Assembly (NCBI GenBank): GCA_905250115.1
Contig: CAJNOI010000009.1
Coordinates: 630,221 to 694,220 of the forward strand
Length of the DNA: 64,000 nucleotides
Source: Adineta steineri
Lineage: Eukaryota > Rotifera > Eurotatoria > Adinetida > Adinetidae
Reading direction: 5' to 3'
The notes beneath the pieces were generated by a model that saw only the letters and a program-made list of their open reading frames with translations, did no database searches and was not told where the DNA came from. Within the stretch, counting starts at the first letter, position 1. Each line of letters opens with the position of its first letter. Shown piece by piece: positions 1 to 10,805 of the stretch. Made by a program: the position numbers and the translations under genes.

Positions 1-47
1 TGAACATCCTCGACAAACTCATCTTGGATGGTATCAATTTCTTGCAT
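1..47 (-). CDS. 5' end of an unidentified gene, cut by the window edge
   Basis: An ATG on the minus strand at 47 opens a frame that stays open to the window edge, giving MQEIDTIQDEFVEDV. The peptide is acidic and too short to assign to a family. The A/T-rich upstream sequence fits a gene start, but nothing else confirms it. It could equally be a chance frame; the next gene downstream (the reductase at 341-1243) is also on the minus strand. Confidence 0.3.
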   Translation of the reverse strand, partial: MQEIDTIQDEFVEDV

Positions 48-340
48 AATATTTTATTGATTCTTTTTTTGTAATATGTAATGAACATTTTTATTATGAT
101 AAAAGCGAATGAATTCCGGTGCTGGTTCACTGAAATCTTTTTTTATTATATAATTTTAATCAAGTAAAGTAGTTGATGATGATCATCGTCCTTTTTAAGA
201 GAATTGATGTTCTTGTAAAATAGTTTCAGGTGAAAGTAATAATCATACAATGATGTGTGTTTCAAATAAAAAAAAATTTATTGATCTTTTCTATTGTTAA
301 TAAATGATTTACATATAATATGATAAAGCAAAAAATGTTA

Positions 341-1243
341 CTAAGCATTAGTTTCTTTTGGTTGAACAGCTTCTTTGACAACTTGTTCCAATGTGATACT
401 TTCTAATCCCAAAGCTTTATTACTTGTTTTTTTCTCAAAATTGCACATACCTTTACCATTATAGGCATATGCTAAAACAAATGCAATATAAGCATCCATC
501 CAATTATCTTTTTCCCAATCTTCTTGTGCTTGTTTCAATACTTCTTCCGTAGTAATATGTTTTACTGTCCATTTATTATCTGTATATTTTTTTAAGAGAT
601 TTAAAACTTCTTCTTGTGTAAATGTTGTGTCAGCGAGGCAAATACGTTGATTTAAAGTGAGTTCAGGATGATGAAGAATAGCCACAACTGCTTTACCAAG
701 ATTCTTCAAAAGTGTACCTGATACTAAATGTTTACCATCATCGTATAATGTTACTGCACGATTAGGAATATCGAAGCCTAAAAAGCCATTATCAAGACCC
801 CAATCCAGAAAAGCACCCGTAGAAATAAATGTATATGCCATACGCGATTGATTTTGTTTGAGTAATTCAATATTTTCGAGTAGTGGAATATTAATTGGAG
901 TAGAAGAAGCAGCAGGATCATCAAGATCAAAACCATATTCAGATGGAAGAAACCATTTGACACCTGCTTCAAGAGAAGCTTCAATCAAAGTTTTATCAAA
1001 ATTTTTCATTAAAGCTTCACCACCAACAGTAGATATGACAATATCTTGGCCAGTTAATGCTTGAATTAAAGCTAATTTATCAGAATAATTAACTCTAATA
1101 ACATTGATGTTCGATGCAAAATTTACTGATGAATCAGTACGTGAAAGTATAGTAACTTGAAAATGAGGATCAGCAAGTAAATCAGGTAAAAGACTTTTAC
1201 CAACATCACCAGACGCGCCAACTAATAAGACGTTCTTATACAT
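341..1243 (-). CDS. NmrA-like / isoflavone-reductase-type NAD(P)-binding protein
   Basis: Single-exon protein of 300 residues. Residues 5-15 (VLLVGASGDVG) form the Rossmann GxxGxxG dinucleotide-binding loop, followed by a sheet ending in ILSRTDSS. Residues 65-75 (DIVISTVGG) and the WFLPSEYGFD motif near residue 97 are typical of the NmrA/isoflavone-reductase branch of atypical short-chain dehydrogenases, whose members are NAD(P)H sensors or small-molecule reductases in the cytosol. Length is normal for the family. The start is the first ATG of the frame, ten residues before the glycine loop. The gene has no intron, unlike most neighbours, and its closest look is to fungal and plant members; acquisition by horizontal transfer is possible but not shown here. 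The substrate cannot be told from sequence. Confidence 0.85.
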   Translation of the reverse strand: MYKNVLLVGASGDVGKSLLPDLLADPHFQVTILSRTDSSVNFASNINVIRVNYSDKLALIQALTGQDIVISTVGGEALMKNFDKTLIEASLEAGVKWFLPSEYGFDLDDPAASSTPINIPLLENIELLKQNQSRMAYTFISTGAFLDWGLDNGFLGFDIPNRAVTLYDDGKHLVSGTLLKNLGKAVVAILHHPELTLNQRICLADTTFTQEEVLNLLKKYTDNKWTVKHITTEEVLKQAQEDWEKDNWMDAYIAFVLAYAYNGKGMCNFEKKTSNKALGLESITLEQVVKEAVQPKETNA

Positions 1244-1715
1244 ATTTGTAGTGTAATAATCAAATAGAAAAAAACGTATAAATCACTCTTTATATAAGTA
1301 AGTTTTTATATTTTGCGTTCTGCCTTATTATAAGGATAAAGTGATTGTTTTTTTTTATCTCATCGATATAATTTATGATTTTTCTTTCTCTATACATGTC
1401 ATGTCAATACGATGCGGTAATCAAAGTCAATACATAGAAATAAAATCAAAATATAAGTTATATTAAACAGATACATTACTGTTCTTTTTTCAGTTCAATA
1501 CTGTGTAATGGAAAAGAAGAGGAAAAATTATAAAAATAGAACGAATGTCAATGGAAAAAAAATAAACATTTTACAGAACTCGGCGTACTCAGTCAACTTC
1601 TTATAGATATTGAATAATGATAAAAACCTGATTTTTTATTTTTGAATAAAAAGACTTAATTTAGAAAAACATAAGAATATCAAAAGAGAAAGTTATTTGT
1701 AAAAACAAAACAAAA
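1244..1715. other. Intergenic DNA between the reductase and the 5S gene
   Basis: AT-rich sequence with T and A homopolymers. It holds the presumed promoter of the reductase on its left side. No open frame or RNA gene is visible. Confidence 0.6.
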
Positions 1716-1717
1716 AA
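1711..1717 (-). terminator. Pol III terminator of the 5S gene
   Basis: Directly after the 3' end of the 5S gene the transcribed strand reads TTTTTTG, a T-run of the type that stops RNA polymerase III. Confidence 0.75.
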
Positions 1718-1835
1718 GCTTACGACACTCGGTATTCCCAGGCGGTCACCCATCCAAGTACTAACCGAGCCCGACGTTGCTTAACTTCAGTGATCGGACG
1801 AGAACTGGTGTATTCAACGTGGTATGGCCGTAAGC
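1717..1835 (-). rRNA. 5S ribosomal RNA
   Basis: On the minus strand the 119-nt segment begins GCTTACGGCCATACCACG and contains the conserved metazoan 5S blocks CCAGTTCTCGTCCGATCACT and GGTTAGTACTTGGATGGGTG (the internal Pol III control region), and ends CGTAAGCT. The first and last bases pair as helix I (GCTTACG with CGTAAGC). A T-run follows immediately. The gene is alone here, not in an array, and lies between two protein genes on the same strand, so it belongs to a dispersed 5S set. It looks intact and should be transcribed by Pol III. Confidence 0.95.
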
Positions 1836-2109
1836 GAAGTTTATGTATTATTAAATAGATCTTAAGCATAAAGAAGGATATTAAAAGCAACGTAGTTTAT
1901 TGTTGAACAGCTTTAGATTGCTTCCTTAACAATTAGAACTTGCGATGATCTTGTCACACCTAAATCATGATTCAAAAATATTTGCTTTGAATCCACTATA
2001 AATCAAAACTATGTAATAAGCAGAAAAGTTTCCATTATTTAAGTCCCTAGGTACTTATTTTACAGTCCATTTCATACTGTTATTTTATTTCATTAATTAA
2101 AGAAACAAA

Positions 2110-3810
2110 TCAATTTGATAGTAAAGGAAAATAACTAAAAAGATCATTTGAATGCATCAATGTCACTTCTGTAATTAATCGCTTTATTTTACTGCAATTA
2201 AGTCGCGTAGCCTCTCTAGTAAAATCATCTGTCACAGTTTTTAAGTATTCATAATTAATTCGCAATTCAGTTAAACAGGGAAGATATGTTCTTGTATCAA
2301 GTAAAAATTGTTCTGTATAACTAATATCTGAATTCATAACACTAAGAAAATTAAGATGTTTAAATTCAATAATTGAATAAGATTGATTATTATTTTGTTC
2401 TTGTGATTTACATATTTGTGCTGTTGAATTTGTTACAGTAAGATGTTTGAGTAATGGAACAGCATGAGATAATCGAATAAAAAACTCATGTTCAAATGGT
2501 GATATATCACATATAGATAAATAAAGAACATGATTAAATGAGACATTTGGAAAATGATTTGTAAGACATTGTAAATAATCAAATGTAAATGGAAGTGTAA
2601 AGACATGACAAAGAACACTGTTTGTTAAAAAATATCGTACAGTACAACCTATTTGTTGATATCTAATATTAGAAAAAGTTTGTTGAATATCATCATTCGA
2701 TAAAGTTAATAATGAACCATTAATTATATTCCATGTACGAATATCAAATGTAAAAATTTTAAGAAATGGCATATAAATAAGAATTTCATTTTGAAGATGA
2801 ATACCATCAATTAAACCATTACGATTTCTAACGGTTAGACATAAAAGTAATTGTTCAAGATTTGGCATACGATGAAGTAATGGAATAATTCGATTATCAT
2901 ATGTATATATATGACTATGACATGTTAATGAAAAATATTTCATTTGAAATAAATTATTCTAAAATTAAAAAATATATTAGTTAAATGTGAGATATAGTTA
3001 TAATCTAAGATCGATTTACTTTATTATGAACAATCAATGATGGAGCATCAACATCATAAACTCGAACAGTAAATGACTTTAATTGATTAAGACGACCATC
3101 AAGTAAATAAAGACAGTCATTAAAAGTAGCTACATTAATACATAATTTTGTTAAAATCGACGATGAAAAAATAGTAGATGGTAAATCATAAAGTAATATA
3201 CCAGGATACGCGGTAATTGATGAACCTTTAATGTTTAAATGTTTTAAATTTTCAAAAAATGTTATTATACGTGCATAGACATTGATAGTATAATCTTTTA
3301 ATATAGGTATGATATCATTGGTATCGTTATATATTAGTGTAAGATCTGTAATTTGTTGTTTAATCGTTTGTCCAATTGATGATTTGTCTAAATCATAAAA
3401 CGTATTGTTTATAAATTAATGAAGAATATGTAATTGATTTTACCGTTGAAAAATTGTAAAACAATATCTTGATCAAATTGAATAAGTTGCAGATGAGTTA
3501 ATTTTGGATAAGTTCTAGCGTGAAAAACACGATTTATTAGTGATGATTCAAGTATAAGATATTGAATATTATGATGAATTCGAGATAATATATGTTTACA
3601 AAATCGATTGAGAATTACTTCATCAATTGATGTAAGATTAATAGTATTAGTAAATATTTTATCTTGTGCTATAATATCAAGTCGATTGTTATCAACATCC
3701 AATAATGAGTAAAGAACATCAATATTACTAAGTTTCTTTAAAATAGCTAATAATAGTTCATCAGGAAGATCAAGAAGATGTATATCAGATTGATTCATGA
3801 TGAATATCAC
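2110..3810 (-). CDS. F-box protein with leucine-rich-type C-terminal region
   Basis: Reconstructed from three exons, complement of 2110-2958, 3020-3387 and 3444-3810. The introns are 61 and 56 bp, both GT-AG, and joining them keeps one frame of 527 residues. The N-terminus (after MNQSDIHLLD, residues 5-14) reads LPDELLLAILKKLSNIDVLY, an F-box that would bind Skp1 in an SCF ubiquitin ligase. The remainder has irregular leucine-rich segments (LKHLNI, LTELRI, LEQLLL) resembling the degenerate LRRs seen in large animal F-box families; this region would select the substrate. The start could be 3810 or the ATG at 3798, which places the F-box in the usual position. The substrate is unknown. Bdelloids carry many such genes with this architecture. 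Confidence 0.82.
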
Positions 3811-4460
3811 GTGACAATTGTTTACTTCATATGGAATGAATCTATATACTGATTATATTCTCATATTTTTTTGTTATCGACGACAGAAATGTCATGTAAA
3901 ACTACAGTTGAATATGTACATAGACGAATGTCTTTCTTTTTCCTTGAAAGATTCGACCTTGCCATTTTTTTCTCTCGTGCTCTGAATGAGAAAAGAAATC
4001 GGATACGAATCAAACGTACAATGTATGAGTGTCATTCACGATGTATTACATATGAGTATATAGAATGAAGAAAAATGGTTTGCTAAATATAGCGTAGTAA
4101 CTTCAAACAGTATCTATGAGAAATTAAAACTCTTTAAAAATCAGATGATATGGGAAAGAAATTTTATACCAATCAATATAGCAAATATTTTTCCATGATA
4201 ATCAGTGCTTTATCTAGTGGGTGGACGTCGCCCACTCGAAAAATGTAACCTGGATAAAACAGTGATTCAATTTCAAGTATCAGCTATATTATGTAGCATT
4301 CCAATAGATATACTATCCGTTAATAGCTGTCTTTTTTAGATTAAAAATGTTAACAAAATAAATTAGTGTTATACATTGCATATGATTAGTATAATTTATT
4401 ATTAGTAAGCAACGCAATTAATATAATTCTTGTAATAGATTAAAAAATAAAAGCAAGCTT
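3811..4460. other. Intergenic DNA between the F-box gene and GCKR
   Basis: No supported gene. It contains a short foldback element at 4200-4267, listed separately. Confidence 0.6.
4200..4267. mobile_element. Short foldback / MITE-like element
   Basis: A 68-bp segment with imperfect 18-bp inverted ends: AATCAGTGCTTTATCTAG on the left and, read from the other strand, AATCACTGTTTTATCCAG on the right (15 of 18 match). A near-palindrome occupies 4217-4235. Ends of the form CAGTG recall hAT-type termini. No clear 8-bp target duplication is seen, so it may be an old remnant. Confidence 0.45.
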
Positions 4461-6978
4461 CTATGTTGATGATTGATTAGTACCGGTACAAATATCACGA
4501 ATTATTGGACATTTATCCATTTTTAATTTAGCTTCTGTATACGAACAATTCGAAAGACTCATAAGTAAAGCAATAGGAACAACCTAAAAACATCATAATT
4601 ATTTATACAAGTGAATATATTCAATAAAAATATTTACATGATCATGATTATTAGCTACAGCCATAATATGTTGATCTATTGTTTTATCATTTATAGTATC
4701 ATTAGTTTGATAAATTGATTGTATAAGACATCGTTCAGCAGTTTGATAATCAACACCGGCTAATGACTAAAGTAAATAGAATTTCGAAAAACTAGTTTCA
4801 ATTTAAAAATTTAACTTACTTTAATAATATCAATTGCACGATAGAATAATTTTACATTACTAAATTATACAATCTTGATAAGAAAAAAAAAACAATTGAA
4901 AAAAAACCTACCTAACACGAACATCAATCATTATATTTTGAAAGACTTTTCCTTTCATAACATGTGCACCGGTTGAAATCGTATTTAAACATAATTTTAA
5001 TATTATTTCAGCTAAAGAATATTGCATAGTTACATCCGTCGATGGTATACATTTACTCAAATCAATAATTTTCACATTAGAATTCTATATAAAAGATATA
5101 TTATTCATTAAAAATAAATAATAAAAGAAACTAACTAGATCGAATGATTCAGTACTCAAAATTTTGATCCATACAATATGATGTCCTTTTTCTTGAAGTT
5201 TCTCAACAAGAGATTTTTGTAAATGATAATCTATAATTTTAAAAATAAAAATATGTAAGTTTTGAAATTTTTATGTTTGGTATTTATATACCTTTATCAA
5301 TAAAAACGACTATACTTGAGGGTGGTAAATTTTCGAATGTTTTTGATAAGTCATCAGGTGTTGCTTCATGCAATGCAGGTGATACCTATTAAAAGAAAAT
5401 TTTAAATTTAGAAGAGAAAGAATTCACTTACAAATGAAAGTGGTGGTTCAGGATTTAGATTCTTTCGGAAATAATCATTTGCCATAAAACCACGAATATC
5501 ATTGTAAGCTAACAGAAAAGAAAGTACAAGCATATGATAGAAAGAAATCAATACGAACAAGAATTGTAAGTTGGTACACATTCAGATGCATCAATCATAC
5601 CCCATATACCAAATGTCGATGATCCGACATAACGAATAGATGCATTATTTAATAAACTAAAACGAAAATATAGATTAACAGAAAATTATTCCATTCATTG
5701 TTAACTCGAAATGATTGATGTAATACTCATTTCCTATATAATTTACCATTCTCCAGCTTGTTCAACAACAGTTGCTATATCTTGTCCTTCAATTTCCATT
5801 GTACCAACTGCTGTTCTGTACATTTCAATTACTTCACTCGCTTTCATTATATTATTACATGATGCCAAATAGAAGACTGTATCAAGTATAACTTTTGTTG
5901 CTGAACCACCTTTCATTCTTGATGAACCAGAAATAGGTTCTGGTCCAATAATTGGATTAATAACTAATGCACCTGCTGTTGTTTCCATTCGTAATGCAAT
6001 ATCATAAAATGTTGTATCATTTATCCACTTCGAAACATGTGTACGTCGTGCCATTGAAATAGGATTAAAACCAATTAAAACCGGTGTAAATTTTTGTGGA
6101 TTATTCAAACAATATTCTAATTGACCACCAACAAATGGTGCAGATAATCCACAAGTAATACCAACAAAAAGAACATGTTCATATGTATCAGTAATACATT
6201 GAAGTTCTTTAGTACCAATAACTGGATCATCTTCACATGCTTCTATAGATGTAACAAGAGCACTAAAATATAAAAAAAACATATTGATTAATAAATTGAA
6301 AGTATAAAGATAATTTTTTACCTATTTCCACCAGCAATAATATAACGATATTTTGGAGGAAGATTTTGTTGAAGACAAAGTTCATTGAAAAAAGTCTAGA
6401 TAAGATTAAATTTTTATTAACTTTCTGATTTCTATAGACTTACAGCAGCAAGAAAACCGATTCGTCCTGATGTACCACATCCACTCAATACAATTATACT
6501 ATTTTCAGTCTAAACAAGTTTTTTTTGATTTGAATATAAAGAATTTATTTCAATAGAAATTTCTAATACTTGTAAATTTGTTCGAACAAGTGAAACAAAT
6601 TGATCAAGTTTGTTTAAAATTGTATCATCAGATAGACCCTAAAATTAATTTTCTATAATATGAAATCAATCAATCAATCAATGAAAATATTCACTTTATG
6701 GTTTTCATAACCATTAAAAACTTCCATATTACATTCATGTATAAGATCAACAATACCTAGAAAATTCTATATTTAATATCTATTTGACATTTATTTAATA
6801 TTGATTTTTGTTGATAGCAAACACATTTGAAAATCAATAAAGCAAAAGCAATTCATTTTTTTTCTCTTGAAAAAATTAAAAGCAAAGCAATTAATAGCTC
6901 TCAACTACCTTCTGGAGTATCTGTATCAATATTCATTGTTATTGCATTACGTCGTTCTGTATATGGAATAGAATCCAT
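4461..6978 (-). CDS. GCKR: Glucokinase regulatory protein homologue (SIS domain)
   Basis: Fourteen exons on the minus strand: 6909-6978, 6695-6756, 6570-6638, 6444-6509, 6322-6395, 5747-6262, 5559-5656, 5432-5508, 5292-5385, 5136-5230, 4912-5084, 4820-4859, 4638-4766, 4461-4583. Every junction is GT-AG and the joined frame gives 561 residues. The first SIS domain begins at IVLSGCGTSGRIGFLAA; exon 6 carries FNPISMARR and the sugar-phosphate loop SGSSRMKGGSATK; the second SIS domain has YVGSSTFG and FRKN. The C-terminus (VVPIALLMSLSNCSYTEAKL) matches the helical lid of animal GCKR, which distinguishes it from bacterial MurQ etherases. In vertebrates GCKR binds glucokinase in the nucleus and is tuned by fructose phosphates. 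Length is slightly below the vertebrate protein. It appears intact. Confidence 0.93.
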
Positions 6979-7966
6979 GATCTTATATTATTTATTATTG
7001 ATTGTCTAAAAGAAGATGTACAAATTATTATCGTTAGATTCTATTAAAGAAAATAGTAACAATTTTTTTCATTATATAATAAAATACAAATTATTGAATT
7101 TATCTTTTGTTAGAATCGACATATATAAGTTTAATGACCTTGAATATTGTAAAGAGTCACCTAATAGCATATAAACTGTTTTTTGTCCTTCTAATTTCTC
7201 GGTATTTTATTGCTTTTATTATTAGTTATGAGCACAACTCACAACATAAATATAAATCGATTTATACAGGTAGAAATTCAATTAGATTCTATTTCTTGCA
7301 TCATAATACGATAAATAATCTACCGTATTTGCTTTAATTTAATATTTTTCTTATATGAAATCATACAATAAATTCTGTATTTGACAGGTTTCATTTTGTA
7401 CAAAATCGATTTTAATATATTATTCATGATTTAATCATCAATCATATATATATATATATCAAATATATGAAGGATAAAAAACACTTAGTTATTGGATATA
7501 TAACAAAAATAATATATCTGGAAATAAATTAATAGGATATCTATTTTTTTCATACTTATAAAAAGAAGGTTTAAAATAATTATGAAATCTCTCTAATGTA
7601 TGTATATATATTTTTTTTATATTGTTCGAATTTTCTCGTATAACAAAAACAAGACAAGTGTATATATATATATGTGTGTGTGTGCATGGAAGAGATAACA
7701 AGAAAAAGAAAGATCTCTTTTTTTTTAGTATATAGAATAAGAAATAGTTATCAGTATTTATGCGTGACAAGCACAGCGCAAACAAAAACAAAGGAATGAA
7801 ACAAAAAAAAGACATGATTGTAAATGTCTCAAAAGGAGACTTTGTTCAATGTTGATCAGAATACATACAAGCACTGTTTTGAATGAACATATTTTTTATA
7901 AAAGAAAGAAAAAAAAAGAGGACGTATTAATTGATCACACTTAAGAAAACAAGAAAATACACAGAC
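6979..7966. other. AT-rich intergenic region with simple repeats
   Basis: Very AT-rich, with (TA)n runs near 7447-7461 and a TA/TG microsatellite near 7660-7684. The short open frames here lack recognisable domains and overlap the simple repeats. It holds the promoter of GCKR at its left end and the 3' flank of the zinc-finger gene at its right end. Confidence 0.6.
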
Positions 7967-9995
7967 TTAGAACATAAGATGTTCATCCATATTGAAACGA
8001 GAATGAGAAATTTGTTGTTCAGTCTCTGATGCTAATAAACCATGATAATGATCCAATGGCCAATAAGATAAAAGTTGAAATGCTTCATGCATGATATCTG
8101 ATACACATTTTTCTTTTTTAATTGGTAAATTTGTTGGAGGAGTCATCATAGTATTCGGTGATGTTGGTAAATGTTGTTGAACAACAAATACAGGTGTATG
8201 ATGATGATTATTTGAATGTATTGAAGAATTTTCTTCAACCATAAACGATGGTGATATTATAATACAATGAGACATTTGATTTTGTAGAGAATGATTATGA
8301 TTATGATTATTATTATTATTAGGATTTTTTGGAAAAGAATTTGTTGTTGTAATTGATTGTCTTTCAGTCATTACTGGTGGATGATTGGAATTCGAATTCG
8401 AACCACCAGATGGACTTGTTGATAATGAACCAGGCGATGATGAAGACGAACGATCACCACCATTATGAGAATTATCCAGCTGTTGTTGTTGTTGTTGTTG
8501 ATGTTGATGGTGTTGTTGCTGCTGTTGTTGTTGCTGCTGTTGTAGTTGTTGCGATTGTTGTTGTTGATGATGATGTACATTAACACCGGTTATATTCATA
8601 CTATTTTCAGATAAATGTGGATCATCTGTTGCTGGTAAATTTGAATGTCCATAATGTGCTGGATAATATTGAACAGTAATATGTTCATCATTTTGTATTT
8701 CAACTTTCATTGATGATGTACAATGAATACCACCACGTAATGATCCTTGAACTTTATTACGACGTAGACCTTGGCCAACTATTTTATCTAAAATTGTTGC
8801 AAATTTTTTCAAAAAAAAATTTTTAATTGATTACACTCACACGGTCCTGTTCGATTACAATAGTAATATTCTGTTGTTTGATTGTCAGATTTTCCTTTGG
8901 CACCACAATTTTTCACATATTTTGAACCGGTACTACTTTCAAATGAAGATTTCCAATCAGTAAAATCTTTAAATAGAATTAAATAGAGTTTAAAAATAAT
9001 ATATATATATATATTTTTCTAACCTGCAAGACTTGTGAATTTTTTTTCTTCTGTACATTTATATTCAGGTTTTTGATGATGATTAGAAAGATGATTTCTA
9101 AATAAAAATCATATGCACGTAAAAGCTATTAGGCTATTAACTGATGCTAATATTTTTGACATAAATCTATGTTTTATAGCATAACTTCGGAGTTTAATAG
9201 TATTGTAAGTTTACAAGTGATGTCTAAGAAAAGTAGAGGCCAGTGTGGTCAAAACTTTTGATTATAGAAATTAAGACTTGTGACTATAAATGATAAAAAT
9301 ACTTTCTAATTATAATAATATCTTTTCATAATTGGTGTATTTTCTTAATCAAATTCATAGATATCATGTTTGTTACTACACGCGATGAGAATATATTAGT
9401 GTGAAATACATAAGAAAAAAACTGATTTCTACGTAATCAGATTGTAATACTTAGGATTTACATACTAACGAATACAAATTAGTCAAATCGGTTCTCTTTT
9501 GACACTTAGAAAACTCATAATGATTACATGTATTTGTTTTGTCCAGTACAAGTGAATAAATTATTAGTTTAAAACTCGTGTGTATCCGTAGCAACGATCT
9601 CAGAATCTTTCTTTTCGTTAAAATATCCTTATAAATTTATAAATGAATCTTACCGAAGATCAGAAATAGCTAACATCTGATATGTACAACCAAATTCTTG
9701 ACATTTGACTCGATGAAGTGCTGTTGGTTCGACCATGCCTTCGCCAATAAAAGAGAAAAAAAGCAAAACAATAGTTATATTGAAATTTATGATATATTCA
9801 ATAATTAAATTTAAAATAAAATTATCAATTAGATAAGACTAACTTACCACGATGTCGTTTTCGTTTATGATAACGTAATCCAGCACCTGATCGATATACT
9901 TTTGAACACATTGAACATACAAATCGACTTGTTGTACTTGCATTATCAAATGAATTCGACGGTGATGATGCTACCGACGAACTTTTTCGTGTCAT
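7967..9995 (-). CDS. C2H2 zinc-finger protein with Gln/His-rich C-terminus (paralogue A)
   Basis: Five exons on the minus strand: 9848-9995, 9654-9738, 9024-9097, 8841-8966, 7967-8787. GT-AG junctions join to a 417-residue protein. Exon 1 encodes a C2H2 finger (CSMCSKVYRSGAGLRYHKRK plus His). Exons 2-3 encode a second, atypical finger (CQEFGCTYQM...NHLSNHH). Exons 4-5 encode a Cys/His module with YYYCNRTGP, RRNKVQGS and YYPAHYGH, known from animal proteins that pair C2H2 fingers with a transposase-related zinc-binding module. The last 270 residues are low complexity with Gln, His, Asn and Ser runs. This suggests a nuclear DNA-binding regulator. Start is the ATG at 9995; a longer frame upstream begins in a pyrimidine-rich splice acceptor. 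Exon order and sequence match the gene at 10806-12346, a tandem duplicate. Confidence 0.85.
8470..8575 (-). repeat. Gln/His trinucleotide tract inside zinc-finger gene A
   Basis: Runs of CAA/CAG/CAT codons (read on the minus strand) encode poly-Gln broken by His. It is a coding microsatellite and likely length-variable. The paralogue at 10806-12346 has only short Gln runs. Confidence 0.8.
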
Positions 9996-10805
9996 ATTAA
10001 CAAAAACAAACAAAAACAAAAATCTAAAAGAAAAATAATTAACCATATAATCATACATATATATGTATATGTAATTTCTCTTCCGGTATCATTCACTAGT
10101 CAATTTCTTTTTCTCAGTTATATTCGAAATAAAAAAAAGAAAAAAAACGAACGAACAAAACTTTTGGAAGAAAAAGAAGAAGAAAAAAAAAGAAGGCATC
10201 GCTACAAAACAGACAAATATGTTGTTGATTAAAGAATAACAAAGAAATAGTGAGATACACAAGAAGAAGAAAAAAAACATAAGAGACAAAACAAATGAAA
10301 ATGTTTATCAACAAACAAGAAAAATCAAAACGACAAAGCTTTTATTCATCATATATATCCACGGGGAAAAGGTACGCGCGCGCATGTATATATGTGTGTA
10401 TATATGTTTTTTTCTTATAATGAGAGACCGGGTGTTAGATGCAAAAAATGTACAAAATAAAAACGAACGTCATCTAGTTTTCTTTTTTCTCTTTTTCGTT
10501 TTTTGTTTTTTGGATATAAATGATAGGTGTTTTTCACTGTTAAACTACTCATAAAATGTATCTTTTCTTTTTCTAATTCGGAAATGTTGTTGAATAAATC
10601 TATGGTTCGTTGTTCCATTAAAGTAGAAAGGAATTTTGAACATAGAATATATATATATACACACGAAAATCATACGCATTTGATAATTGTTGTATTTACC
10701 TGGAAAAAGAAAATAATAGAAAAAGTTCTCACAAAGATAAAAGAGTAATAAATAGTTTTGTTTTTTTCATTTCTAAATGATATCATGCATCTTGAAAGAT
10801 AATTT
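9996..10805. other. Intergenic DNA between the two zinc-finger paralogues
   Basis: Contains A/G-rich tracts (10130-10200, 10258-10320) and TA/TG microsatellites (10380-10410, 10648-10665). A possible extra 3' exon of gene B ends near 10700 but is uncertain: a GTAAGT donor sits at the end of B's last exon and an acceptor-like CCAG precedes a short in-frame tail. No independent gene is seen. Confidence 0.5.

Noticed and set aside
7489..7815. 108-residue minus-strand frame
   Set aside because: Covers TA/TG microsatellites and homopolymers; composition is not protein-like.
8353..8583. Val-rich plus-strand frame inside zinc-finger gene A
   Set aside because: Antisense shadow of the Gln/His trinucleotide tract.
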